Assembly (NCBI RefSeq): GCF_947488835.1
Contig: NZ_CANLBK010000001.1
Coordinates: 1,488,001-1,552,000, forward strand
Reading direction: 5' to 3'
DNA from: an uncultured Marinobacter sp.
GTDB lineage: Bacteria; Pseudomonadota; Gammaproteobacteria; Pseudomonadales; Oleiphilaceae
Length of the DNA: 64,000 nucleotides
A model generated the notes under the pieces. The model was not told the DNA's origin and searched no databases. It saw only the letters and a program-made list of their open reading frames with translations. How positions within the stretch are numbered: the stretch's first letter is position 1; every line of letters begins with the position of its first letter. This document shows, piece after piece, positions 28,003-37,524 of this stretch. The translations under genes were made by a program, and so were the position numbers.

Positions 28003-28036
28003 AGTCCGACTGAAACACGTTGTGTTCAGTCGGACT
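28003..28036. terminator. Bidirectional hairpin between RND permease and frnE-like genes
   Basis: Arms 28003-28014 and 28025-28036 pair perfectly over 12 bp and continue inward with a CAC/GTG stem after one bulge, leaving a GTT loop. It lies between two convergent genes and includes the stop of the frnE-like gene. No clear U-run follows on either strand, so it may be a bidirectional transcript end without a classic tail. Confidence 0.5.
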
Positions 28037-28673
28037 CTGCACCAATCTCCTGAAATGCCTGAACCAGCGTCTCAGGCTCCTGAGCTCCAGAGATAAGATA
28101 TTTTCCGTTGACTACATAGGCCGGCACACCCGTAACACCCGCCTGCTGATATTTGGCTTCGTCTTCTCGCACCGCCGCCGCGTATTGGTCCGACTCCAGT
28201 ACTGCTTTGGCTTTTGCGGAATCCAACCCCAGAGACTCCACGCACTTGATCAGAACAACGTGGTCGGAGACGTTCTCTGCCTTACCGAAATAGGCAGTGA
28301 ACAGCGCTTGTTTCATAGCGGTCTGCTGGCCCTGTTCGCCGGCCCATTTCACCAGTCGGTGGGCATCGAAGGTATTGCACACCAGGCGCTCCTGAATCTT
28401 CTCAAAGTTAAGGCCAAGATCCGTCGCGACAGTCATCATCTGGTTCTGAGTGGCGCGCAACTCATCTTCACTCCGGCCATACTTGCGGGCGAGCGCCGGC
28501 AAAATTGGCTCGCCATCTCCGCTGCTATCCGGGTTCAGCTCAAAAGCATGCCACTGAACCTCAAACTCATACTCTGGTGCCAACTGTTCCATGGCTCGCT
28601 CCAAACGGGCGTAGCCAATGGCACACCAAGGACAAGCGATGTCAGAAACAATATCAATACTCATCTTGTTCAT
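28026..28673 (-). CDS. DsbA-family oxidoreductase (FrnE-like)
   Basis: A 215-residue thioredoxin-fold protein with a helical insertion, of the DsbA/FrnE group. The active site is CPWC (C14, C17) in IVSDIACPWCAIGYARLE, and the cis-Pro segment is GVTGVPAYVVNGKYLISGAQ. No signal peptide, so a cytoplasmic disulfide isomerase-like enzyme is likely, as for FrnE. The C-terminus ends ETLVQAFQEIGAE, typical of the family. Confidence 0.92.
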   Translation of the reverse strand: MNKMSIDIVSDIACPWCAIGYARLERAMEQLAPEYEFEVQWHAFELNPDSSGDGEPILPALARKYGRSEDELRATQNQMMTVATDLGLNFEKIQERLVCNTFDAHRLVKWAGEQGQQTAMKQALFTAYFGKAENVSDHVVLIKCVESLGLDSAKAKAVLESDQYAAAVREDEAKYQQAGVTGVPAYVVNGKYLISGAQEPETLVQAFQEIGAESD

Positions 28674-28860
28674 AGCGGATCCTGTTAATTGCCTGGGCCA
28701 ACCAAAAGCCCCAATAGGTTCAAAAACTACCTTATGATTTCATCATAGTGCTCGTTTGACTCTGGAGCTGTCCAATTTGGGCGCTGCCGGGCAACCAATG
28801 AAATCTGTTAGAATCGCCCCTAATCAACACCACCCCTGACACATTAACCGGCCACTCTGC

Positions 28861-29754
28861 ATGAAGCTCAATCCCTTTAACACCCGCATCGGCCTGGCTC
28901 TAGGAGGCGGCGCTGCCAAAGGCATTGCCCACATTGGTGTTCTGAAAGCGTTCGAAGAAGAGGGAATCCGGATTCATTGCATTTCAGGTACCAGTGTGGG
29001 TGCGCTGGTTGCCAGTTATTACGCCTTCGGGCGCCCGGTGGAATCCATACTTTCCATTGGTTCGGCGTTGAATCTATCCAAGATCCTGAACTTTACCTTT
29101 GAACGCGGGGGCCTGTTCAGCACGCAAGCTATTCGCGAGATGATTCTGCGGGATCTGGGGGATTGCCTCATCGAAGACGCCAACATCCCGCTCGCTATTT
29201 GTGCGACGGATATTGAAACTGGCAGGCAGTTGATATTCAAAACGGGAAACCTGGCAGATGCGGTTTGTGCCTCCATGGCTGTGCCTGGTCTGTTTGTTCC
29301 GGTCGAGGTGAACGGACGGATTCTGGTAGACGGGGGGCTGGTTGAAAATGTTCCGATTTCACCCTTGGCAAAGATGGGCGCGGGTATCACCGTGGCCATT
29401 GATCTGAGCCATGTCAGCCAGTACCAAAAGCCGGAGGACACCTTCGATGTAATCAGTAACGCCATCAACATTGCGATCGATTTTAACACTCGCAAACAAT
29501 TGAAAGAGGCGGATATTGTGGTGCCTTTGAATTTAAGCGGTTACAGCCTCACAAACAATGCAAAGCTTGCGCAAGAGCTATACATGGAAGGCTACCGTCC
29601 CATGAAAAAGAAGATTCAACAGGTGCTCTGGTACAAACGGGCAAATGTTTTTATGTATCTTCTCAAAGCCACCAGAAAACTGCTCCCGCTGAAGGTGCCT
29701 GAGATTATTAAAGATCTGAAAAACCACTTATTGGCCTTTCGCAACCGAATCTAG
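28861..29754 (+). CDS. Patatin-like phospholipase (RssA-type)
   Basis: 297 residues with a patatin domain: the oxyanion-hole glycine stretch LGGGAAKG (about 14-21), nucleophile Ser45 in GTSVG, and Asp157 in VDGGLVENVP. It resembles RssA/YchK-type acyl hydrolases, which lack signal peptides and act on phospholipids from the cytoplasmic side. The C-terminal 60 residues are basic and helical (RPMKKKIQQVLWYKR, KATRKLLPLK), possibly for membrane contact. There is no strong ribosome site at the ATG. Confidence 0.92.
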   Translation: MKLNPFNTRIGLALGGGAAKGIAHIGVLKAFEEEGIRIHCISGTSVGALVASYYAFGRPVESILSIGSALNLSKILNFTFERGGLFSTQAIREMILRDLGDCLIEDANIPLAICATDIETGRQLIFKTGNLADAVCASMAVPGLFVPVEVNGRILVDGGLVENVPISPLAKMGAGITVAIDLSHVSQYQKPEDTFDVISNAINIAIDFNTRKQLKEADIVVPLNLSGYSLTNNAKLAQELYMEGYRPMKKKIQQVLWYKRANVFMYLLKATRKLLPLKVPEIIKDLKNHLLAFRNRI

Positions 29755-29845
29755 CAATTTAAACAGTAATGGCAGTGATCCAAAAACGCGTATACAGACT
29801 ACTCTGTAAACCAGCCTATTGTTTGAAGCTAACGGAGTTTTCCGC

Positions 29846-30514
29846 ATGATTACAGTCCACCACCTCAACAACTCTCGATCACAACGCATTCTATGGATGC
29901 TGGAAGAGCTGGGAGTGCCCTACGAGATCCAACGATATGAGCGCGATGCCAAAACCATGCTGGCGCCAGCAAGTCTCAAAAAAATACACCCGTTGGGTAA
30001 GTCACCGGTGATCACCGACGGCGATCTGGTAGTAGCGGAGTCCGGCGCCATTATCGAGTACCTCGCCCACACTTACGGCAAAGACACCATGCTGCCAGAA
30101 GGTGGCGGCCAGGCGTGGCTGGATTACACCTACTGGCTGCACTACGCAGAAGGCTCATTGATGCCACCACTGGTCATGCGGCTGGTGTTTGAAAAGGTAA
30201 AAACCAGTCCTATGCCATTTTTTATCAAACCAGTGGCAAAAGGCATTGCCGATAAAACCAATGAGGTTTTCATCGGCCCCATGATCAAAACTCACCTGGA
30301 TTTTGTTGAAGCTCACCTGGCCAAAAACGCCTGGTTTCTGGGAGATAACCTCAGCGCCGCAGATATCCAAATGAGTTTCCCTCTGGAAGCTTCGGTCGCC
30401 CGCGGCATCGTAGGTAAGAACCGGCCTCACATCACTGCCTGGGTCGAACGCGTGCACGCCAGGCCGGCATACCAGGCTGCCCTGAAAAAGGGCGGGGAAT
30501 ACGACTTCGCCTGA
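29846..30514 (+). CDS. Glutathione S-transferase
   Basis: A 222-residue GST. The thioredoxin-like N-terminal domain starts ITVHHLNNSRSQRILWMLEELGVPYEI, with the Ser/Asn-Ser catalytic region. The glutathione gamma-glutamyl contact is ESGAIIEYLAH. A helical C-terminal domain contains LSAADIQMSFPLEA. It conjugates or reduces with glutathione in the cytoplasm; the substrate is unknown. The start at 29846 is chosen for its GGAG site; the earlier in-frame start adds nine residues without a family match. Confidence 0.92.
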   Translation: MITVHHLNNSRSQRILWMLEELGVPYEIQRYERDAKTMLAPASLKKIHPLGKSPVITDGDLVVAESGAIIEYLAHTYGKDTMLPEGGGQAWLDYTYWLHYAEGSLMPPLVMRLVFEKVKTSPMPFFIKPVAKGIADKTNEVFIGPMIKTHLDFVEAHLAKNAWFLGDNLSAADIQMSFPLEASVARGIVGKNRPHITAWVERVHARPAYQAALKKGGEYDFA

Positions 30515-30521
30515 GAGCGAG

Positions 30522-30977
30522 TTAAGCCCCCAGCGCCGCCCTCACCTTTTTGCCCAAGTGGCCCATATCAACACGGCCAACTACCTGAGGGCGCAGCGCA
30601 CCCATTACTGAGCCCATATCCTGCATGCCTTTGGCATCGGTCGAGCTGATCGCCTCCTGGATAAGCGTGTCCAGCTCATCCTCAGTAAGCGCAACTGGCA
30701 TGAATTCCTCGATGACCACCATTTCCGCGCGTTCGATATCGCCCAGTTCCGTACGGCCAGCGTTATCGTACTGACTGGCGGAGTCGCGGCGTTGCTTGAG
30801 CATTTTATCCAGCACCTTCAAAACGTCGTCGTCATTCAGGTCGCGGCGCTCATCAATTTCGATCTGTTTAATCGCAGCTTGGGCCATACGCAGTGTGACG
30901 AGCCGAGTTTTATCCTTATTTCGCATTGCGTCTTTTACTGCGGTACTTAGTTGTTCTTTGAGTGATAATTCAGACAT
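30522..30977 (-). CDS. GatB/YqeY domain protein
   Basis: A 151-residue YqeY protein, a relative of the GatB tail domain that binds tRNA. Family signatures are the N-terminal LKEQLSTAVKDAMRNKDKTRLVTLRMAQAAIK, the central KQRRDSASQYDNAGR, and the C-terminal MGSVMGALRPQVVGRVDMGHLGKKVRAAL. The exact role of free-standing YqeY is not established; amidotransferase-related or tRNA-linked functions are suspected. It is convergent with the GST gene, with a 7-bp gap. Confidence 0.95.
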   Translation of the reverse strand: MSELSLKEQLSTAVKDAMRNKDKTRLVTLRMAQAAIKQIEIDERRDLNDDDVLKVLDKMLKQRRDSASQYDNAGRTELGDIERAEMVVIEEFMPVALTEDELDTLIQEAISSTDAKGMQDMGSVMGALRPQVVGRVDMGHLGKKVRAALGA

Positions 30978-31158
30978 TATCGGTCTCCTGCTGCATGGAT
31001 TAAGGGCTGTAAGTTTGCATTATGCAAAACAGCAGATCTAGCGGAAAATCAGCTGCGCGGTGAAGTTTGACCTGTCTCTGGCTGCGGCACTTTTATTTTG
31101 CCGAAGCTCCCCAATATAGAGGTAGATACTTGGCGCCCCTACCGCACAGGACCTGACA

Positions 31159-31653
31159 ATGAACGATATTCTCAAGAAGTTCCTTTTTGTTTCCAGCATC
31201 TACCTGCTAGCACCGACTGCTGGTGCTTTCAGCCTGAGCGACACCATTTCCACTGGTACCCAGGCTCTGTCCTCCACCAGCGAAGTCAGTGGTGAAGCAC
31301 AGCAACTGCTCGGCCTGCTAGAAAGTCAGCTCGGCGTCTCTGAAACTCAAGCTGTTGGCGGCACCAGTGCCTTACTGCAACTGGCGAAAAACGATCTGGG
31401 CAGCGATGCCATAAGCACTCTCACAAACAAAGCGCCGGGGCTATCCAGCTTGCTTGGGGCAGGCGGCATAAGCCAAGGCTTGCTCTCTGGTATTTCATCC
31501 ATGGACGGGGTGCAATCGGCCTTCTCAGCTCTGGGTATGGACAGCGCCATGATTCAGCAGTTTGTGCCAATTATTATGGGTTTTCTGGGGGATCAAGGGG
31601 TTGGTTCTTCCTTAATGGGGCAACTACAAGGCCTATGGTCGCCTGCTAGCTAA
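31159..31653 (+). CDS. DUF2780 domain exported protein
   Basis: 164 residues with a Sec signal peptide (about 1-23, ending AGAFS) and a DUF2780 domain, seen in the Vibrio VcgC/VcgE proteins. The mature part is Gly/Ser/Leu-rich and helical: LLESQLGVSETQAVGGTSALLQLAKNDLG, LSSLLGAGG, MIQQFVPIIMGFLGDQG. It presumably acts in the periplasm; the function is unknown. AGGA precedes the ATG. Confidence 0.88.
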   Translation: MNDILKKFLFVSSIYLLAPTAGAFSLSDTISTGTQALSSTSEVSGEAQQLLGLLESQLGVSETQAVGGTSALLQLAKNDLGSDAISTLTNKAPGLSSLLGAGGISQGLLSGISSMDGVQSAFSALGMDSAMIQQFVPIIMGFLGDQGVGSSLMGQLQGLWSPAS

Positions 31654-31668
31654 TTGCCTCGCAATTAG
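31650..31668 (+). terminator. Short hairpin at the end of the DUF2780 gene
   Basis: A perfect 8-bp stem (31650-31657 with 31661-31668) and a CTC loop directly at the stop codon of the DUF2780 gene. No U-run follows, so this is at best a weak or Rho-assisted end. Confidence 0.3.
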
Positions 31669-31705
31669 AGAAGATCAGGGCAAACCCTATTGGATGGAGC
31701 AAAGT

Positions 31706-32188
31706 GTGACCAACCAAACTGATATGAAACACCTAAACCGGTGCGTTGAACTGGCCGCACAGGCGTTGGAATCCGGCAACCCACCGTTCGCTTCGGTGCT
31801 GGTGGATGAAGCCGGCACGGTTAGATTTGAAGACCATAATCAAATCGTGGGAGGCGACGACACCCAACACCCGGAATTCGCCATTGCTCGCTGGGCGGCG
31901 GCCAATATGACACCGGAAGAGCGTACTACCGCAACCGTGTATACCTCGGGAGAACATTGCCCCATGTGCGCTGCGGCCCATGGTTGGGTTGGCCTTGGCC
32001 GTATTGTTTACGCCAGCTCCTCCAAGCAGCTGGTCGCCTGGCTGCAAGACATGCAAGCGCCGTTACCACCTGTGGCAACTCTACCCATCACTAGCGTAGT
32101 GCCCGACGCACAGGTTGAGGGGCCATTTGCAGAGCAAGCTGCTGCCATTCATGAATTGCACAAGCGGTTTCAAGGTATCAGCAAATAG
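31706..32188 (+). CDS. CMP/dCMP deaminase-family nucleoside deaminase
   Basis: About 160 residues of the zinc cytidine/guanine deaminase fold. The zinc ligands and catalytic Glu are in HPEFAIARWAA (H-x-E) and EHCPMCAAAHGWVG (CxxC). This resembles guanine deaminase or TadA-like nucleobase deaminases rather than the tRNA enzyme, which normally has HAE and PCxMC. Start: the GTG at 31706 has GGAG 5 nt upstream, whereas the in-frame ATG at 31694 has no ribosome site; the ATG remains possible. The substrate is uncertain. Confidence 0.85.
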   Translation: MTNQTDMKHLNRCVELAAQALESGNPPFASVLVDEAGTVRFEDHNQIVGGDDTQHPEFAIARWAAANMTPEERTTATVYTSGEHCPMCAAAHGWVGLGRIVYASSSKQLVAWLQDMQAPLPPVATLPITSVVPDAQVEGPFAEQAAAIHELHKRFQGISK

Positions 32189-32204
32189 ATTTAGTTAGCG
32201 CTAC

Positions 32205-33347
32205 TTAAAGCGACTGGCGCAGCACATTCTCGATAGTTGCCGTTGATAGCACAACAGGATTGGCCTTCATGGAGGAAGCCCCAACGGCAGCTTGTGTCGC
32301 TGCAACTATGTGCTCTTCTGTTACACCAATTGAAGCCAGTCCTGGCAAACCATTCTGAACAATCCATTCACGAAAACGCTTTAGAGCCTGGCTTTCCGGC
32401 ACCTCAAACACTTCAGCAATCCAACGAATTACATCATCGATACGAGCTTTATGCCCAGCCTCGACTACGTTATCCCGGTTTGCTGCAATACCTGCAGGCA
32501 ATAGAGCACCGCAGATGGCTCCGTGGGGCGCACCGCACAAACTGCCTAGCGGGCCGGCAATGCCATGCACAACTCCCAACCCGGAGTTCGCAAGAGCGAG
32601 CCCACCAAAGAGGCTTACCTGCGCCAAAGCATCACGAGCGTCCTTGGACTCCCCTTTCATCAACTGTTTCAAAGCATGAAGCCCCTTGGGGATAGCTTCT
32701 TTACATAACATATCTGTGAACAGGTTTGATCGCGACGAGAGATAGGGCTCGATGACCTGAGTAACCGCATCCAAACCTGAGTAGAGGCTGACTTGTTTGG
32801 GGCAATTATCGGTGAGCGCCGGGTCGACCAGCGCTAGATCCGGAAACAACTGGTTATCCCTCAAGCTCACCTTACGCTGGGCCTCAACCACGTCGATAAC
32901 CGCATTTCGAGTTACCTCTGCGCCGGTGCCCGAGGTGGTTGGCACCAGTATCAACGGCAGGCGCTTGGCAGATAACGGCAGCCCGCTCCCTACCACCTCA
33001 AGATGGCTTAACAGCTCCGTGTGGCTTGGCAGCATGGCTGCAAGCACCTTTGCTGAATCCATAACCGAGCCACCACCAATGCCAAGTACCAGATCGACCC
33101 CGAGTGATTTACCCTGTTCAACGGCGGCAGTAAGCGTGTTCAAGTCAGGCTCTTTTTCAATGGTCAGAGTCTGTACGATATCGATAGACGTGAGTGACTC
33201 GAACACAGCCGAGAGCCTGCCCGGGTTTTTGCCGTGCACAATCAATGCTCGCGAACCCAGTTTTGCTGCCCTGTCGTTCAACTGAGCGATGAAACCACGC
33301 CCGAACAGAATCTCGGTTGGGGTCACCAAGCTAAATGTGCCTAACAT
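32205..33347 (-). CDS. Iron-containing alcohol dehydrogenase
   Basis: A 380-residue group III alcohol dehydrogenase. It has an N-terminal Rossmann-like domain with GIGGGSVMDSAKVLA (NAD-binding) and a helical metal domain. Two His ligands are visible in VVHGIAGPLG and GAPHGAICG, and the Asp in GLDAVTQVIEPY. The usual first His of DAxTH is Gln here, a variation seen in a subfamily. It starts at the ATG at 33347, with AAGGCGG upstream; the frame extends 6 nt further to a TTG. The substrate is unknown. Confidence 0.9.
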   Translation of the reverse strand: MLGTFSLVTPTEILFGRGFIAQLNDRAAKLGSRALIVHGKNPGRLSAVFESLTSIDIVQTLTIEKEPDLNTLTAAVEQGKSLGVDLVLGIGGGSVMDSAKVLAAMLPSHTELLSHLEVVGSGLPLSAKRLPLILVPTTSGTGAEVTRNAVIDVVEAQRKVSLRDNQLFPDLALVDPALTDNCPKQVSLYSGLDAVTQVIEPYLSSRSNLFTDMLCKEAIPKGLHALKQLMKGESKDARDALAQVSLFGGLALANSGLGVVHGIAGPLGSLCGAPHGAICGALLPAGIAANRDNVVEAGHKARIDDVIRWIAEVFEVPESQALKRFREWIVQNGLPGLASIGVTEEHIVAATQAAVGASSMKANPVVLSTATIENVLRQSL

Positions 33348-33485
33348 AAACAATGCCGCCTTGAAGATTGGAAGGGATGCCCGCTTTATGGAACCTCAGC
33401 GTACCTTTTCCTTTATCATTCGGGAATGTGCGATTTTCGATTCAATGCGCCACACACTCACTTGCCTGTAGATACGCCTATCACT

Positions 33486-34448
33486 ATGCCCACCGCCACA
33501 TCGACCGAGCCAACCATCTCCGAAGCTGAGATAGAACAGGCCATTCGCTCAGGCATCGAGCGTTACTTCGACGGCTGCCGGGCACGGGTGCCGGCGTTTA
33601 TTGACCGCCACTTCCACTACCCCGGTGCCCTGGAAACCAACCGGATGGCGCTGGGATGGGACATGTTGCGGGCCCCGATAAATCTACTGTGGGCGCCAGT
33701 CTTCGCCCTGGCATGCCTGATAAAAATCCTGACCCCCAAACGCACAGGCCTGATGTGGCTGCACGGGTTGGCAAACCGTGTTCCCGCAGGTTTTACCACC
33801 CAGGTACAGCAGCACATTTCGCATCTTATTCTGGTAGATCTACTGAATGATGGTCAGGAAGCGCCCCTGCTGGAGAGCTATTTGGTTGAGGCGTTGGAGA
33901 CAGTCTATGAGCGCCATGCTTCTGAACCAGTCGATCATCAGCGGTTTGGCAAACTGGCTGAACCGCTGGTCGCGGACGCTCTCAGCCAGTACCGGATAAC
34001 CCGAACAGCGTCTGCCGATATCACCAACAGCATTTCCTGCACGGTGCTGGGCGCGTTCGCATTCCAGAAGTTTACGCCAGGTGGCATTGGGCTCGGGGTG
34101 GTGCTCGCTTCCATGCTGGCAAAAACCCTGGCCGCCAGAGACTTCATTTTGGGCGAGACAATCGGTGGGTGGTATTACAGCTGGTTTCCGCCGGAGCCTA
34201 CGCTGGCGACAACGGCCAGCGTTATGATCGCTGTTATGGCCGCACTGGCGGCGTTTGCGGCCCTATCCGGTGTTATCTTTGATCCAGTACAAGCGGCGGT
34301 CGGCTTGCATCGTCGGCGCCTGCATAAGTTACTGGATCACCTGCAGCGGGACGTCACCCTCAGCACCCAAAGCAGCTTTCGCCCGAAAGATCAGTTTGTG
34401 GCGCGGATTCTGGATACCTTCGACATGATCAAATCGGGTCTACTTTAA
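33486..34448 (+). CDS. DUF6635-like membrane protein
   Basis: About 320 residues. The N-terminal part has RSGIERYFDGCRARVPAFIDRHF followed by GWDMLRAPINLLWAPVFALACLI, a hydrophobic helix after a GWDxLRAP motif that I associate with DUF6635. Further hydrophobic segments lie near FTPGGIGLGVVLASMLAKTLA and in MIAVMAALAAFAALSGVIFD. Probably an inner-membrane protein; function unknown. The start is uncertain: in-frame ATGs occur at 33426 and 33486, neither with a good ribosome site. Confidence 0.7.
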   Translation: MPTATSTEPTISEAEIEQAIRSGIERYFDGCRARVPAFIDRHFHYPGALETNRMALGWDMLRAPINLLWAPVFALACLIKILTPKRTGLMWLHGLANRVPAGFTTQVQQHISHLILVDLLNDGQEAPLLESYLVEALETVYERHASEPVDHQRFGKLAEPLVADALSQYRITRTASADITNSISCTVLGAFAFQKFTPGGIGLGVVLASMLAKTLAARDFILGETIGGWYYSWFPPEPTLATTASVMIAVMAALAAFAALSGVIFDPVQAAVGLHRRRLHKLLDHLQRDVTLSTQSSFRPKDQFVARILDTFDMIKSGLL

Positions 34449-34877
34449 CTATTCGCCAACCTGGAGCGTTTCAAGCAGCTCATCTATGTCTGCTTTAAGT
34501 TCCTTGTCATCAATTTTATTCGCGTTAACTTTTGCCGCTTGAAGGTTTTTGATGGCGGCATCCGTTTGGCCCAATTCAACCTGCAAGGTGGCCATGGAAA
34601 ACGCGATCGACGACATATGATCTTTAGCATTGATTGCCACGGCTTTTTCCATGGCCTTGTCGTAGCCTGCCAAGGCCTCTTCCAGATTTTCTGTAAAATC
34701 AGCAAGCGTTTCCCATTGTTCCGGGTGGTCTTTGTCGGTATTTTCGTTATCGGTGCATACAGATTTCAGCTCTGCATAGAGCGAATCAAAAGTCGCAGCA
34801 TCATCGTTTTGGTCAGCCTCCATAAGCTTTTCCGCTAGGCTGTAAACGGATTTATATATCTTGGTACTAATCATCAC
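34449..34877 (-). CDS. Hypothetical TPR-like helical protein
   Basis: 142 residues, entirely helical, acidic, no signal. Pairs of helices such as ALAGYDKAMEKAVAINAKDHMSSIAFSMATLQVELGQTDAAIKNLQAAK look like one to two tetratricopeptide repeats, suggesting a protein-protein adaptor. Two cysteines at most. I recognise no named family. An AAAGGTGA site precedes the start. It is 30 bp downstream of the periplasmic binding protein gene in the same orientation. Confidence 0.7.
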   Translation of the reverse strand: MMISTKIYKSVYSLAEKLMEADQNDDAATFDSLYAELKSVCTDNENTDKDHPEQWETLADFTENLEEALAGYDKAMEKAVAINAKDHMSSIAFSMATLQVELGQTDAAIKNLQAAKVNANKIDDKELKADIDELLETLQVGE

Positions 34878-34907
34878 TTATCACCTTTCCAACCCCTGCG
34901 GGCGTAT

Positions 34908-35675
34908 CTAATAGTATTGTTCAATGATTTTCTGAATTTCACCCTCACTTTCGAGTTGTCTGTGCGCCTCTCTAAGCTGCGCCAGCGTACTGTCATCAAC
35001 ACCCGCCCGGCTGATGCCGTGATAAAGTTCCGAGCCGCTGAGGGCAAAAGGGTGTATGGCGAGACGCCGGTATGCCGGGAGGTGCCGAATCTGGTATGCC
35101 GTTGCGATTCTTGATTCGAAAAAGCCCAGTATCCGCCCATTGGCTACTTTAAGATAATTGAGCTCCCCCTTACTGACCGCCTCAAAGCTATCAGCAAACT
35201 CTGGATCGTTTTTCATCCGAGTCTCGAACTCGTGTGAATAGAAGACACCCGATTGATACCCATACTTCATGCCCCGCGCCCGGCTTTCCTTGACCAGGTC
35301 ATCCAGTGACGTAATAGGCAGGTTTTTATTATCCTTGCTGACAACAAGAACCATCTCATCCAGATACACCGGACCAATCCATTCTATATATTCAGAGCGC
35401 TCCGGAGTTTTGGACATATTCGTCATGTAGTGCAACGTACCAATTTGCATCGATCTCAAACCACGCTCCCAGGGCTGATCTAAAAAAACCGGGCGGTAGC
35501 CGGCTCGCTCGATGATTCTCGATGCAATCTCCACACTGTACCCTGTCCAACGACCTTGGGAATCCAGGTGGTAATTGGGTGGGAAATCCGTCACTCGCAC
35601 TTTCAGCGTATTTTCAGCGAAAGCAGCACCCGAGCAGAAGAGCAATGCCAGCAGGAAGGTACGCAATCCGTTCAT
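34908..35675 (-). CDS. Periplasmic solute-binding protein, family 3-like
   Basis: 255 residues with a Sec signal peptide (about 1-20, ending AAFA) and a type II periplasmic binding fold (SBP_bac_3). Typical parts are VTDFPPNYHLDSQGRWTGYSVEIASRIIERAGY and the C-terminal DDSTLAQLREAHRQLESEGEIQKIIEQYY. There are no ABC permease genes beside it. Orphan members in such genomes are often of unknown ligand, or serve as sensor input. Confidence 0.88.
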   Translation of the reverse strand: MNGLRTFLLALLFCSGAAFAENTLKVRVTDFPPNYHLDSQGRWTGYSVEIASRIIERAGYRPVFLDQPWERGLRSMQIGTLHYMTNMSKTPERSEYIEWIGPVYLDEMVLVVSKDNKNLPITSLDDLVKESRARGMKYGYQSGVFYSHEFETRMKNDPEFADSFEAVSKGELNYLKVANGRILGFFESRIATAYQIRHLPAYRRLAIHPFALSGSELYHGISRAGVDDSTLAQLREAHRQLESEGEIQKIIEQYY

Positions 35676-35754
35676 AGCTAAATTCCAGAAGATGAGTTAT
35701 TCAACTTAACATCATAGAGCCTGAAACTGCGACAGGTATGCAAACCCGCAGGCT

Positions 35755-37524
35755 TTACGTTTCATAGGCCTTACGATAATTACCCTGATAATCAAAGATC
35801 CGCTCCTGCACTTGCCAGTAGTGCTTCTGTTTGCGGGCAATAACAAAATCCGGTGCAGGCATCAAAGCTTGCATCTCAAGCACCTCATCAATCCTGCCAA
35901 ATTCGCGCGGCGCTTGGCTATTCGCGAAACGCCGTCCAAACAGTTTGCTGAAGACGTTACGTTGCGCCGGTTTGCTGAAATCAAACGACTCGCTGAGTTC
36001 CTCCCCATCCTCACCGTGATAGGTGATTTTCAGTTTGCTGCCCGTGCCACTCAGGGTGATGCCGGCGCAACGGATCACCATGGCATCTTTCAGTTTCAGA
36101 GCATCTTTTAGCTGATCGTCCGGGTCAATAATGGCCTTTTTACACTGGTGGCAATTACGGGCAGCGATATCATTCTCGGCATTGCAATGTGGGCATTCCT
36201 TGAAACGGAAACGGAAATCGCACTGTTCAGGGCGCTCGCTCTGCGCCCCAGGCCCATCCTCTTCCACGGGCTCCAGCAGCCCCTGACAACGGCGACCGTA
36301 ATGCTCGATCACATGGCCGTCACTGTCTGTTTTACCCCAGAAGACATTGGCAAACCCGCAGCCCGGGCAAAATACCTGCACCGGCTCGCTATCTGGGTTC
36401 GGTTTCTTCTCCCCCACTTCCGGATGGTGGAGATTCACATTATTACCGGCGTAATCAATCACCAGACAATCCTGCTTTCCCTCGTGCAGGCGAAGACCAC
36501 GACCTACGATCTGCCGGTACAAACTCACCGACTGGGTAGGACGAAGAATGGCGATAAAATCCACATGTGGCGCATCGAAGCCTGTGGTGAGAACAGATAC
36601 ATTCACCAGATACTTTAATTGCTGCTGCTTGAAACCCTGTATCAGGGAATCCCGCTCATTCTGGTCAGTAGCGCCGGTAATCAAAGCCGTTTGGTGAACT
36701 GGCAGATAGCCGGTGATCTCCTTCGCATGATCCACGGTTGCCGCAAAGATCATCACCGCCTTACGCTCAACAGCCAACTCCATCACCTGTTCGATAATGG
36801 CGCGAGTTACACGCTGATGTTTGCTCAACAGTTGGTTTACGTCTTTTTCGGCGTATTCGCCAAAGCGGTTTTGGGGTAGCGCGGAGAAATCGTATTGCGA
36901 CACCGCCGCGTCAACCAACTCGGGTTTGGTGAGATACCCCCGGTTAATCATATAGCTCAGCGGCAGTTCGTAGATGCAGTGCACAAAGGGCTTATCCTGC
37001 TCACTACGAACAAAACCCCGGTAGTGATAGCGATAGATCCAGCCCATGGCCAAACGATAGGGTGTGGCGGTCAAGCCGAGTACTTTAAGGGAGGTATTCT
37101 GCTGCCGGAGCAGGTCGATAATTGTTTGATACTGACTGCTGTCATCATCGCTAACCCGATGGCACTCATCGATGATGATCAGTGAGTATTCATCTCTGAA
37201 CTGGTCCAGATTAGCCGATACGGACTGCACACTGGCGAAGGTGACCTGATGCAGGTTTTCCTTGCGCTTCAGCCCGGCTGAGAAAATGCCGCCCGTTAGC
37301 CCATAGCTCTGATATTTTGCGTGATTCTGTTCAACCAGTTCTTTTACATGAGTCAGCACCAAAATCTTGCGCCGGGCAAGGCGGGCCAATTCAGCGATAA
37401 CCAGGCTCTTACCCGCACCGGTTGGCAGCACAACAACGGCGGATTCATCGGATTTCCGAAAGTGCCTCAAGGTGGCATCCACGGCTTCCTGCTGGTAAGG
37501 CCGCAGTTTGAAAGGAGCATTCAT
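35755..37524 (-). CDS. SF2 DEAD/DEAH-box helicase with zinc-ribbon C-terminus
   Basis: 589 residues. Helicase core motifs: Walker A PTGAGKS (34-40), DECH box (119-122), LGLTATPYR (motif III region), and [24 protein letters not shown] (motif VI). After the core come two four-cysteine zinc clusters, CPGCG...RRC (about 390-420) and CPHC...CHQC (about 455-475). This is the arrangement of the RadD/YejH DNA-repair helicases, so a RadD-like role is the best guess. It is the last gene of an operon with slyD and the HExxH gene, sharing 1 bp with the latter. Confidence 0.88.
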   Translation of the reverse strand: MNAPFKLRPYQQEAVDATLRHFRKSDESAVVVLPTGAGKSLVIAELARLARRKILVLTHVKELVEQNHAKYQSYGLTGGIFSAGLKRKENLHQVTFASVQSVSANLDQFRDEYSLIIIDECHRVSDDDSSQYQTIIDLLRQQNTSLKVLGLTATPYRLAMGWIYRYHYRGFVRSEQDKPFVHCIYELPLSYMINRGYLTKPELVDAAVSQYDFSALPQNRFGEYAEKDVNQLLSKHQRVTRAIIEQVMELAVERKAVMIFAATVDHAKEITGYLPVHQTALITGATDQNERDSLIQGFKQQQLKYLVNVSVLTTGFDAPHVDFIAILRPTQSVSLYRQIVGRGLRLHEGKQDCLVIDYAGNNVNLHHPEVGEKKPNPDSEPVQVFCPGCGFANVFWGKTDSDGHVIEHYGRRCQGLLEPVEEDGPGAQSERPEQCDFRFRFKECPHCNAENDIAARNCHQCKKAIIDPDDQLKDALKLKDAMVIRCAGITLSGTGSKLKITYHGEDGEELSESFDFSKPAQRNVFSKLFGRRFANSQAPREFGRIDEVLEMQALMPAPDFVIARKQKHYWQVQERIFDYQGNYRKAYET